A DNA stretch of 64,000 nucleotides from SCTD01 sp036675425 (GTDB taxonomy: Bacteria; Actinomycetota; Actinomycetes; Mycobacteriales; SCTD01), in contig JAKFFB010000077.1 in assembly GCA_036675425.1 (NCBI GenBank), forward strand, positions 1 to 64,000, given 5' to 3'. Positions 35,963-44,033 of this stretch are shown one piece after another. Numbering within the stretch: the first letter of the stretch is position 1; each line of letters opens with the position of its first letter. The notes beneath the pieces are model-generated. The model saw only the letters and a list, made by a program, of their open reading frames with translations. It was not told the origin of the DNA and ran no database searches. The translations under genes and the position numbers were made by a program.

Positions 35963-36724
35963 GTGACCGACGTCCTGGCCCCGCTCCGCGCGCACCTCGC
36001 CGGCGCGGTCGTCGCTCTCGACTACGACGGCACCCTCGCCCCGATCGTCGACCGCCCCGCCGACGCCGTCCCCGCGCCCGGGGTCATCGAGCTGCTGACC
36101 GCGCTCGCACCGCGGGTGCGCGCCCTCGCCCTCGTCACCGGCCGGCCCGCCGACGTCGTCGTCGAGCTCGCCGGGCTGACCGCTGTGCCCGGCCTCGTCG
36201 TGCTCGGGCAGTACGGCGCGCAGCGCTGGTCCGGGGCGGGGATCACGACGCCGGAAGAGCTGTCCGGGGTGGACCACGCCCGCGCGGCCCTGCCCGCGCT
36301 GCTCGCCCCCGAGGGCGCCGACCTCGAGGACAAGGGCATCTCGCTGGTGGTGCACACCCGGCGCGCACCGGACCCGGTCGGAGCCCTGGAGCGGCTCGAA
36401 CCGGGCGTGCGCGCGGTGGCAGGCGCCGCCGGGCTCGAGGTGCACCCCGGCCGGCTCGTGCTCGAGCTGCGCCCCCCGGGCTACGACAAGGGCAGCGCCC
36501 TGCTCTCGCTCTGCGACCCGCTGCCGTCGGCGGTCCTCGTGGCCGGTGACGACGTGGGCGACCTGCCGGCCTTCGACGTGGTCGACGGCCTGCGGGCGCG
36601 TGGCGTGCCCGGCGTGACCGTGTGCAGCGGCAGCGACGAGGGCCCGCCCGAGCTCCGCGCCCGCGCCGACGTCGTCGTCGACGGACCGCCGGGCGTGGTG
36701 CAGCTGCTCCGTACCCTCCTCTGA
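35963..36724 (+). CDS. otsB: Trehalose-6-phosphate phosphatase
   Basis: This 253-residue HAD-superfamily phosphatase removes phosphate from trehalose-6-phosphate. Motif I is LDYDGTLAP (D20 nucleophile, D22), motif II is in LALVTGRPAD, the motif III Lys is in GYDKGSAL, and motif IV is AGDDVGDLPAFDVV. otsA lies 2.3 kb away on the opposite strand, so the two-step OtsAB route is complete. GTG start. Confidence 0.93.
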   Translation: MTDVLAPLRAHLAGAVVALDYDGTLAPIVDRPADAVPAPGVIELLTALAPRVRALALVTGRPADVVVELAGLTAVPGLVVLGQYGAQRWSGAGITTPEELSGVDHARAALPALLAPEGADLEDKGISLVVHTRRAPDPVGALERLEPGVRAVAGAAGLEVHPGRLVLELRPPGYDKGSALLSLCDPLPSAVLVAGDDVGDLPAFDVVDGLRARGVPGVTVCSGSDEGPPELRARADVVVDGPPGVVQLLRTLL

Positions 36725-36739
36725 CCCGCCCGCTTCCCC

Positions 36740-36804
36740 GTGATCCACGCGCACCTCGAGGTGGATCTTTCCAGCAGAGCCACCTCAAGATGCGCGTGGA
36801 TCAC
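36740..36804. repeat. 65-base hairpin repeat (copy 1)
   Basis: The outer arms are GTGATCCACGCGCA and TGCGCGTGGATCAC, a perfect 14-base match. After a 4x4 internal bubble the inner arms are GAGGTGG/CCACCTC, with a 15-base loop. It lies between the convergent otsB and AAA+ genes and could terminate both. Copies at 53844 and 56586 have the same size and related ends. Confidence 0.85.
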
Positions 36805-36822
36805 CTGGTGTACGAGCAGGTG

Positions 36823-38997
36823 TCAGCGGCTGGCGCGGTTCTCCGCGTAGGCGGCGAGGGCGGCGACCTGGGCCGGGTCGAGGGAGGGGCGCACCACTGC
36901 CAGGGCGGCATCGACGTGCGCGAGCGTCACGGTGGTGGCCGACATCGACTCGCGCATCGCGGTGAGCGCGGCCTCGCGGATCAGCGCGGCGCAGTCGGCG
37001 GCGGAGTAGCCGTCGGTGCGACGACCGACCTCGACCAGGTCCACGTCGGGTGCGAGCGGCACCGTCTTGGCCGCCGCCTTGAGGATCAGCCCGCGGGCCT
37101 CGGCGTCCGGCGGCGGCGCGTAGACGAGCCGCTCGAGCCGGCCCGGGCGCAGCAGGGCGGGGTCGACCAGGTCCGGCCGGTTCGTCGCGCCGATGACCAC
37201 GACGTCCCGCAGCGACTCGACGCCGTCGAGCTCGGTGAGCAGCGCGGCGACGACCCGGTCGGTGGTGCCCCCGTCGGTCGACTGGCCGCGGACCGGCGCC
37301 AGCGCGTCCACCTCGTCGAGGAAGACGATGGAGGGGGCCGACTCGCGGGCTCGCCGGAAGAGCTCGCGGACCGCCCGCTCGCTCTCGCCGACCCACTTCG
37401 ACAGCACCTCGGCGCCCTTGACCGACAGCACGTTGGCCTGCCCCGAGCCGGCGATCGCCTTGACCAGGAAGGTCTTCCCGCAGCCGGGCGGGCCGTAGAG
37501 CAGCAGCCCGCGCGGCGGCGCCACCCCGAGCCGGGAGAAGGTGTCGGGGTAGTTCAGGGGCCAGAGCACGGCCTCCGTCAGCGCCTCCTTGACCTCGACC
37601 ATGTCGCCGACGTCGTCGAGCGTGAGGGAGTCGAGCTCGAGCGAGGCGCCCTCCATGGAGCTCGCCTGCACGACCTCCAGCGCGGCGGTGAAGTCCTCGG
37701 CCGCGAGCGTCGGCGAGTCGTCGCCGCGCTGCCGGGCGGCTGCGCGCAGGGCGGCCTCCCGTACCAGCGACTTGACGTCAGCGGCGACGAAACCCGGTGT
37801 CTTCCCGGCGATCTCGTCGAGCGAGACGTCGTCGGCGAGCGGCACGGAGTGGGTGCTGACCTCGAGCAGCCGCAGCCGCTGAGGGCGGTCGGGCAGCGGG
37901 ATCGCGAGCTCGTGGTCCAGCGTGCCCGGCTGCCGCAGCGCCGGCGCGACCCGCTCGGGGTGCGACGTCGTGCAGACGACGGCAGCCCGGCCGTCCTTCA
38001 CGACGTCGCGGATCGCCTTGAGCAGCACGGGAAGCAGCGGCCCGGCGCCCTCCCGCGGGGCGATCGCCTCCACGTCGACGAGCAGCACGACAGCGGGCGA
38101 CTCCCGGGTGGCGCGGGCGAGCACCTCGACCAGCTGCTGGGCAGCGGCGGTCGTCTCGGTCGCGGCGAGCGTCGGCGCCCAGAGCTGGGTCAAGCGCGCG
38201 CCCACAGCGTGGGCGACGGCCTCGACGAGCGACGCCTTGCCCGAGCCGCTCGCACCCGTCACGAGGACGCCCATGCCGGGCGAGGTGCCGAGCCGGGCCA
38301 GCAGGTCGCGGTGGTGGAAGCCGAGGTCGAGCCACTCCCGCAGCGCCGCCGCCTGGCTCTCCAGCCCCGGCAGGTCCGCCAGCGTCAGCGGCGCGGCGTT
38401 CGAGGCGAGCGACGGCGCGGGCGCCGGGGTCGCCTCGCCGGTCGTGGTCGTGCCGCCCTGCCAGCCGACGACGGTGCCCATCGTGACCACCGCTGGACCA
38501 GCCGGCTCGACGTCCGAGACGTGCAGGATGCGGGTCGGCCAGCCGGCGCCCAGCCAGGCCGTGAGGTTGCTCCGCAGCCGGGCGAAGTCCGCCGGGGGAG
38601 CGAGGTCGCTCGGGCGCAGCGAGACCTGGTCGCCGGCCGTGACGACCTTGCCGAGCAGCGCGGTCCGCAGCACCGCGGGGTCGACGGTCCGCGCGACCTC
38701 GTCGTCGCCGGTCACGGTGATCCGCCGCGCCTCCATCCGGGGCGCCGGCTCGACCACCACGGTGTCGCCGTCGCGCAGGCCGAGGTTCGACAGCAGCAGC
38801 TCGTCGCAGAGGGCGGTGCCGGGAGGGCAGTCGAGCGGCGCCACGACGGCGAGCGCCCCGGTGACGCGCCGGCCGCGCAGCAGCACCACGCTGCCGTCCT
38901 GCACGCCGAGACCGGACAGCGCCTGCAGCGGCAGGCGCACGATGCCGTGCCGGTCGTAGCGCGCCGAGCCGCGCAGCACCGCAGTGAGGGTCAGCAC
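36823..38997 (-). CDS. Cdc48/VCP-like double AAA+ ATPase
   Basis: This 724-residue protein has a Cdc48-type N-domain (about 1-185), then two AAA+ modules. D1 (about 205-440) is degenerate: the Walker A-like GASGSGKAS remains but Walker B reads VVLLVDVEAIA, lacking the catalytic DE. D2 (about 460-700) is complete, with GPPGCGKTFLVKA, IVFLDEVDAL, GATNRPDLVDPALLRPGR and the Arg fingers. Homologues unfold protein substrates. It starts at a GTG, and it separates otsA from otsB. Confidence 0.92.
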   Translation of the reverse strand: MLTLTAVLRGSARYDRHGIVRLPLQALSGLGVQDGSVVLLRGRRVTGALAVVAPLDCPPGTALCDELLLSNLGLRDGDTVVVEPAPRMEARRITVTGDDEVARTVDPAVLRTALLGKVVTAGDQVSLRPSDLAPPADFARLRSNLTAWLGAGWPTRILHVSDVEPAGPAVVTMGTVVGWQGGTTTTGEATPAPAPSLASNAAPLTLADLPGLESQAAALREWLDLGFHHRDLLARLGTSPGMGVLVTGASGSGKASLVEAVAHAVGARLTQLWAPTLAATETTAAAQQLVEVLARATRESPAVVLLVDVEAIAPREGAGPLLPVLLKAIRDVVKDGRAAVVCTTSHPERVAPALRQPGTLDHELAIPLPDRPQRLRLLEVSTHSVPLADDVSLDEIAGKTPGFVAADVKSLVREAALRAAARQRGDDSPTLAAEDFTAALEVVQASSMEGASLELDSLTLDDVGDMVEVKEALTEAVLWPLNYPDTFSRLGVAPPRGLLLYGPPGCGKTFLVKAIAGSGQANVLSVKGAEVLSKWVGESERAVRELFRRARESAPSIVFLDEVDALAPVRGQSTDGGTTDRVVAALLTELDGVESLRDVVVIGATNRPDLVDPALLRPGRLERLVYAPPPDAEARGLILKAAAKTVPLAPDVDLVEVGRRTDGYSAADCAALIREAALTAMRESMSATTVTLAHVDAALAVVRPSLDPAQVAALAAYAENRASR

Positions 38998-39013
38998 GTC
39001 GCGGAGCGTAGAG

Positions 39014-39068
39014 CCCTTGCGTCCTGCCGCGTCCGCGGCGCGGTGCTCCGCTGAGCATGACGCAAGGG
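39014..39068. terminator. Inverted repeat between otsA and AAA+ gene
   Basis: CCCTTGCGTC (39014-39023) and GACGCAAGGG (39059-39068) are perfect 10-base inverted arms around a GC-rich 35-base centre. The arms lie just downstream of the otsA stop (39074, minus strand) and just upstream of the AAA+ start, so termination of otsA is the likely role. There is no U tract. Confidence 0.5.
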
Positions 39069-39073
39069 AGGGA

Positions 39074-40483
39074 TCAGCGTGTGAGGCTGGCGAGCTGAGT
39101 GGCGAGCCAGGCCGACGGGGGGAGCGCGGTGGCGGCCTCGGCGAGAGCGGCCGTGCTGCGGCGACGCGCCTCGGGGGACTCCGACAGCGCGGCGTGCAGC
39201 GCCTCGGCGGTCTGCCCGACGTCGAACGGGTTGACCAGGTGCGCGTGCGCCCCGAGCTCGTCGGCCGCCCCCGCCTGCCGCGACAGCACCAGCGACAGCC
39301 CGCGCTCCGACAGCACCGGTCCCTCCTTGGCCACCAGGTTCATGCCGTCCCGCAGCGGGTTGACCAGCAGCACGTCCGCCAGGCCGTACGCCGCGAGCGA
39401 CCGGGGGTAGTCGTCCCGGACCTCGAGGTGCACCGGGAGCCAGCCCTCGGTGGCGAACTCCTCGTTCACCTCGCGGGCGACCCGCTGCACGGCGCCGGTG
39501 TAGGCGCGGTACTCCGGCAGGTCGTGCCGGGAGGGGTACGCGAAGGCGATGTGGACGACCCGCTCCCGCCACTGCGGCCGGCCGCGGAGCAGCTCGCGGT
39601 AGGCCTCGAGCCCGCGCACGATGTTCTTGCTCAGCTCGGTCCGGTCCACCCGCAGGATCAGCTGGCGGTCGCCGACGACGTCGCGCAGCCCCGGCAGGCG
39701 GGACTGCACGTCGTGTGCGGCGGCCCGCTGCCGCAGCTCGGCGGCGTCGACGCCGAGCGCGTTGACGGAGACCGCCGTCGTACGTCCCTCGTGCTCGACC
39801 GCGCGCCCGTCGTAGGTCGCGCCCAGGACCTCGACGCAGCAGCGGGCGAAGGCGTCGGCCCAGCGGGCCGAGTGGAAGCCGACGGCGTCCGCGCCGAGCA
39901 TGCCGAGCAGCACCTCACGCGCGACGTCCTCGGGGAGCACGCTGAAGTACTCCGGCGGCGCCCACGGCGTGTGGCTGAAGTGGCTGATCCGCAGGTCGGG
40001 CCGCCGCTCGCGGAGCTGCCGCGGGGTGAGCGCCAGGTGGTAGTCCTGCACCAGCACCGTCGCCCCGGGCGCGGCCTCCTCGGCGAGGGCGGCCGCGAAC
40101 GCGTCGTCGTACTCGCGGTAGGCCGTCCACTCCCGCCGGCTGCGCGCGTCGAAGACCGGGGTGTTGGAGGTGTCGTAGAGCAGGTGCGCGACGAACCACA
40201 GGGTGGAGTTGGCGACGCGGTTGTACGCCCGGTCGAAGGTGACCGCGTCGATGTCCAGCATGCGGACACCCGGGGCGACCGCCCCGCCCGCGGCTGCCCG
40301 GGTCGCGCGCCGGTCGGCGTCGGACAGCGCCGCGCAGACCCAGGTGGCCGAGTCGGCGATGGAGGCGGCCAGCACGGCGGAGACCAGCCCGCCGCCGCCG
40401 CGTCGGGTGACCAGCTCGCCGGAGTCGTCCTCGACGTGCTGCAGCGGCCCGCGGTTGGAGGCCAGCAGCAGCGGCGAGGTCAC
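39074..40483 (-). CDS. otsA: Trehalose-6-phosphate synthase
   Basis: This 469-residue GT20 glycosyltransferase makes trehalose-6-phosphate from a nucleotide-sugar and glucose-6-phosphate. Visible motifs are SNRGP at the start, the RRGGGGLVSA glycine loop, the VQDYHLALTPRQLR substrate-binding region, LRVDRTELSKNIVRGLEAY, and LVNPLRDGMNLVAKEG. Length is typical. It acts with the nearby OtsB in osmolyte and stress protection. It begins at a GTG 10 bases downstream of the LVIVD gene on the same strand. Confidence 0.95.
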   Translation of the reverse strand: MTSPLLLASNRGPLQHVEDDSGELVTRRGGGGLVSAVLAASIADSATWVCAALSDADRRATRAAAGGAVAPGVRMLDIDAVTFDRAYNRVANSTLWFVAHLLYDTSNTPVFDARSRREWTAYREYDDAFAAALAEEAAPGATVLVQDYHLALTPRQLRERRPDLRISHFSHTPWAPPEYFSVLPEDVAREVLLGMLGADAVGFHSARWADAFARCCVEVLGATYDGRAVEHEGRTTAVSVNALGVDAAELRQRAAAHDVQSRLPGLRDVVGDRQLILRVDRTELSKNIVRGLEAYRELLRGRPQWRERVVHIAFAYPSRHDLPEYRAYTGAVQRVAREVNEEFATEGWLPVHLEVRDDYPRSLAAYGLADVLLVNPLRDGMNLVAKEGPVLSERGLSLVLSRQAGAADELGAHAHLVNPFDVGQTAEALHAALSESPEARRRSTAALAEAATALPPSAWLATQLASLTR

Positions 40484-40493
40484 CCGGCGCAGG

Positions 40494-42110
40494 CTAGACC
40501 TTCTCGGGTCGCCGCCCTGCGCGCGCGGCCTCGAGCTCGAGCACCTGCCCGACGTTGCTGTTGCCCTCGAGGAACCGGGTGCGGTCGACGGCCGGTGCCA
40601 GCTCCCCGTCGTACTCGAGGATGTAGAGGCCGTTGCGCAGGTCGACGACGTAGATCAGGCCGTCGACGACCACCGGGAAGCTCCACATGATCACCTTGTC
40701 GCGGGTGCCCCCGGCGACGTTGTCGACGTTGCCGCCGCCGAGCGCCGGGTCCTCCGTGGTGACGGTGGCCAGTGGCTGCTCCGGCATCCACTCGCCGGCC
40801 GACACCGGCTTCGCCGGGTTGCGCAGGTCGATGGCCTGCACGCCCTTGCCGTGCCAGGTGACCAGGGCGAGGTTCGGCCCGACGACCGTCGGGTTGTGGG
40901 CCGAGAAGGAGGTGAAGTTCTCGGTCCGCTGGTCGGTCTGCGTCTCGCAGAAGGCCTCGGTGTTCTCCTTCAGCTTGTACTCGGAGAGCACCTTGGGCGC
41001 GAGCAGGTTCTTGATGTCGAGGATCCGCACCCAGCCCCACGGGCAGCCGTGCTCGGCGAGGACCCCGCCGAGCTTGCCGTAGACCTCGTCGGTCGCGAGG
41101 GCGAGCGTCGGCCGCTGCGGGATCTCCACCGCGGAGTGCGCACCGGGGTTGCCCCAGCTGACCCGCTTCTCGACCGGGGTGAGGACGCGGATCTCGGGGT
41201 CGGCGACGGCGTTGGCCAGGTCGGCGGTGTCGAGCAGCAGGTAGCCGCCGCCGAGGTAGGCGACGTGCGTGCGCTTGCCGTCCGCGGTCGTGGCCATCGA
41301 GTGGAGCCGCACGTCGAACTGGTCGCGGTCGGCGTCGGAGAAGGCGGAGTTGGCGTTGAACCTCGCGAGCTCGGTGAACTCCCCCTTCCGGGCGCCGCTG
41401 ATGTCGGTGACGATCATGTTCGGCGCGGTGTCGCTGCTCGTGGGGGTGGAGTAGTAGAGCAGCGCGCGGCCCGGTCGCTGCGGGTCGAGCCACAGGTGCA
41501 TCTCGTGCGGCGTGCGCGGCGGGACGTACGTCGAGACCAGCGTCGGCTTCGCCGGATCGGTCAGGTCGTAGAAGCGGATCGCGTTGGCCAGGCTCCCGGC
41601 GACCTCGGCGGGCGAGGTGCACCGGTGCAGCAGCGCGCTGCACTGGAAGTTCATGACCATCAGCAGCTTCTGCTGCGGCCACACCCGGAGCTCGCGCGAG
41701 GTCTGCCCGACGACGGCCTGCTCGGCCTCCATCTCGTGCACGACCTTCGGCGCGCTGGGGTCGGTCGCGTCGACGACCTGGATCCCCGGGTGCAGGTGGC
41801 CGGGGGTCGCGTCGGTGCGGCTGCCGACGTAGACGTGCTTGCCGTAGACGGCGAGCGCGGCGTTCATGCCCCGGCCGAACAGCGGCTCGTGGCCGACCAG
41901 CCGGAAGCGCCCCGGTCCGGAGGACTCGGTCGTGGGGGCGGACTGCAGCGAGGCGGGGAGCAGCGCCTGCGCCGTCGGGGAGGCTGCGCTGACCGGCGCC
42001 ACCTCCTGGGCGGGCAGGTCGGAGTGGCCGCCGTGCGCGAGCGCAGGGGCCGTGGGGACGAGCAGAGCGGTGGTGAGGCCGAGCAGCAGGGGCAGGCGGT
42101 GCAGGGTCAC
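40494..42110 (-). CDS. Secreted LVIVD-repeat protein
   Basis: This 538-residue exported protein has a signal peptide (LLLGLTTALLVPTAPALA, cleavage near 26). Repeated beta-blade segments of the IQVVDATDPSAPKVV, IRFYDLTDPAKPTLV and VQAIDLRNPAKPVSAG type are the LVIVD pattern and suggest a beta-propeller. A histidine-rich stretch (HGGHSD) follows the signal cleavage site. No catalytic site is recognised; function unknown. The GTG at 42110 lies on the strand opposite to the SAM riboswitch and thrC leader, sharing the 206-base intergenic region. Confidence 0.85.
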   Translation of the reverse strand: MTLHRLPLLLGLTTALLVPTAPALAHGGHSDLPAQEVAPVSAASPTAQALLPASLQSAPTTESSGPGRFRLVGHEPLFGRGMNAALAVYGKHVYVGSRTDATPGHLHPGIQVVDATDPSAPKVVHEMEAEQAVVGQTSRELRVWPQQKLLMVMNFQCSALLHRCTSPAEVAGSLANAIRFYDLTDPAKPTLVSTYVPPRTPHEMHLWLDPQRPGRALLYYSTPTSSDTAPNMIVTDISGARKGEFTELARFNANSAFSDADRDQFDVRLHSMATTADGKRTHVAYLGGGYLLLDTADLANAVADPEIRVLTPVEKRVSWGNPGAHSAVEIPQRPTLALATDEVYGKLGGVLAEHGCPWGWVRILDIKNLLAPKVLSEYKLKENTEAFCETQTDQRTENFTSFSAHNPTVVGPNLALVTWHGKGVQAIDLRNPAKPVSAGEWMPEQPLATVTTEDPALGGGNVDNVAGGTRDKVIMWSFPVVVDGLIYVVDLRNGLYILEYDGELAPAVDRTRFLEGNSNVGQVLELEAARAGRRPEKV

Positions 42111-42202
42111 GGGATCTCCGTTCGAGGGGGTGCTGCCCCTTTCGCCCCGTTGTCGAGGACTCCTGCCGCTCGCCTACACTCGGTTCCACAACTGCACAGC
42201 AC

Positions 42203-42308
42203 GCTCATCCCGAGGGGCACCAGGGACACGGCCCGACGACGCCCCGGCAACCAGCGCAGCTTCGCGCCAGGTGCCAATTCCGTCCCGCGGACCGCGGGAA
42301 AGATGAGG
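42203..42308 (+). ncRNA. SAM-I (S-box) riboswitch upstream of thrC
   Basis: The S-box core is readable. The P1 stem is CTCATC (42204-42209) with GATGAG (42302-42307). P2 pairs GGGGC with GCCCC around a kink-turn-like CCCGACGACG. GGCAACC follows, then AGGTGCCAATTCC, a P4 hairpin CCCGCGG/CCGCGGG, and the closing GAAAGATGAG. The 3' strand of P1 overlaps the thrC ribosome site GAGGAG (42305-42310), so SAM binding should stabilise P1 and block translation. No intrinsic terminator is seen. Confidence 0.93.
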
Positions 42309-42316
42309 AGATCAGC

Positions 42317-43576
42317 TTGACCACCCTGACCGTTCCTGCGGCCTTCGCCGCCTCGCCCGCCCGGGCGCTCGTCTGTCGCGAGTGCAGCGCCGAGTACGCC
42401 CTGGCGCCGATCCACGTCTGCGAGCAGTGCTTCGCGCCGCTCGAGATCGGCTACGACCTGGACAAGATGCGCCAGGTGACCCGCGCGAGCATCGAGGCCG
42501 GACCGCAGAGCATCTGGCGCTACGCCGGCCTGCTGCCCGCCGGGCAGGACGAGGCGACCCGGGTCAGCCTCGGCGCCGGCATGACGCCGCTGCGCGAGGC
42601 GAAGAACCTCGCCGCAGCCCTCGGCATGAAGAAGCTGTGGGTCAAGGACGACAGCGCCAACCCGACGCACTCCTTCAAGGACCGCGTCGTCTCGGTCGCG
42701 CTGAGCGCCGCGAGGGCCTTCGGCTACACGACCGTCTCCTGCGCGTCCACCGGCAACCTCGCCAACTCCGTCGCCGCCCACGCGACGCAGGCCGGCCTGC
42801 GCGCGGTCGTCTTCATCCCGGACGACCTCGAGCAGGGCAAGGTCGTGCAGACCGCCGTCTACGGCCAGACCCTCGTCGCGATCCACGGCAGCTACGACGA
42901 CGTGAACCGGCTCTGCAGCGAGATCGCGGAGAACGAGGACTGGGCGTTCGTGAACGTCAACGTCCGCCCGTACTACGCCGAGGGCAGCAAGACCCTCGGC
43001 TACGAGGTCGCCGAGCAGCTCGGCTGGCGGATCCCGCCGCAGGTCGTCATCCCGATGGCGTCCGGCTCGCTGCTCACCAAGGTCGACAAGGCCTTCGGCG
43101 AGCTCACCAAGCTCGGCCTGGTCGACGAGTCGCCGTGGAAGGTCTACGGCGCGCAGGCCACCGGCTGCTCGCCGATCGCGACCGCGTTCGAGAACGGCTG
43201 GGACACCGTCAAGCCGGTGAAGCCGTCGACGATCGCCCGCTCGCTGGCGATCGGCAACCCGGCCGACGGGCCGTACGCCCTCGACGCGGTGCGCCGCACC
43301 GGCGGTGCGATGGGCCACGTCTCCGACGCGCAGGTCGTCGAGGGCATCCGGCTGCTGGCCTCGACCGAGGGGCTGTTCGCCGAGACGGCAGGCGGCGTCA
43401 CCGTCGCGACGCTCAAGCAGCTGCTCGAGCGCGGCCAGATCGACCCCGACGTCGAGACCGTCCTCTACAACACCGGCGACGGGCTGAAGACCCTCGACGC
43501 GGTCGCCGGTGAGGTCGGGCCGAGCGCGACGATCGACCCGTCGTACTCCGCCTTCGTGAAGACAGGCCTCGCCTGA
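42317..43576 (+). CDS. thrC: Threonine synthase
   Basis: This 419-residue PLP enzyme converts O-phosphohomoserine to threonine and phosphate. An N-terminal zinc-ribbon-like module has C20/C23 and C35/C38. The PLP lysine is K121 in SANPTHSFKDR. The phosphate-binding and glycine loops are CASTGNLANSVAAHA and PMASGSLLTK. It starts at TTG, 6 bases after GAGGAG; this ribosome site is part of the riboswitch P1 stem, so the start choice and the regulation agree. Confidence 0.95.
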   Translation: MTTLTVPAAFAASPARALVCRECSAEYALAPIHVCEQCFAPLEIGYDLDKMRQVTRASIEAGPQSIWRYAGLLPAGQDEATRVSLGAGMTPLREAKNLAAALGMKKLWVKDDSANPTHSFKDRVVSVALSAARAFGYTTVSCASTGNLANSVAAHATQAGLRAVVFIPDDLEQGKVVQTAVYGQTLVAIHGSYDDVNRLCSEIAENEDWAFVNVNVRPYYAEGSKTLGYEVAEQLGWRIPPQVVIPMASGSLLTKVDKAFGELTKLGLVDESPWKVYGAQATGCSPIATAFENGWDTVKPVKPSTIARSLAIGNPADGPYALDAVRRTGGAMGHVSDAQVVEGIRLLASTEGLFAETAGGVTVATLKQLLERGQIDPDVETVLYNTGDGLKTLDAVAGEVGPSATIDPSYSAFVKTGLA

Positions 43577-43580
43577 CCGC

Positions 43581-44024
43581 ATGAGGGCGCTCGCTGCTCT
43601 GGTCGCCGTCCTGCTGCTCGCGGGCTGCAGCGGTGACGACCCGGAGCCGGCACCTCCAGGGCAGGTGCGCGCCACCCTCGACGGGGTGGAGCTGCTGCTC
43701 GAGGTGGCCGACGACGAGCAGGAGCGTGCGGTCGGGCTGATGCGTCGCACGTCTGTCCCGCCGGGCACCGGCATGGTGTTCGTCTATGACGAGCCGGTCC
43801 GGTCGCGCTTCTACATGTACGACGTGCCGATCCCGCTGCGGGCGGTCTTCGTGCGCGACGGCCGGGTGGTGCTGTCGGTGCTGATGCCGCCGTGCGAGAA
43901 GGGCCTCGCTCCGCAGGAGTGCCCGACGTACGGGCCGGACGAGCCGTTCGACACGGTCGTCGAGACGGCGCCGGAGACGCTGCCCGACGTGCAGCCCGGT
44001 GACCGGCTGGAGCTCGAGTCCTAG
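43581..44024 (+). CDS. DUF192 lipoprotein
   Basis: A 147-residue lipoprotein with a short signal sequence and lipobox LLAGC (Cys 16). The DUF192 domain (about 30-145) is marked by EQERAVGLMRRTSVPPGTGMVFVYDE, SRFYMYDVPIPLRAVFV and a final VQPGDRLEL. Function is unknown; it is probably anchored to the outer face of the membrane. It begins 4 bases after thrC and is likely co-transcribed with it. Confidence 0.88.
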   Translation: MRALAALVAVLLLAGCSGDDPEPAPPGQVRATLDGVELLLEVADDEQERAVGLMRRTSVPPGTGMVFVYDEPVRSRFYMYDVPIPLRAVFVRDGRVVLSVLMPPCEKGLAPQECPTYGPDEPFDTVVETAPETLPDVQPGDRLELES

Positions 44025-44033
44025 GTTCTCCCC

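Noticed and set aside
36622..39054. Plus-strand open frame of 810 codons
   Set aside because: Antisense to the AAA+ ATPase and crossing the palindromic repeat; no ribosome site or domain.
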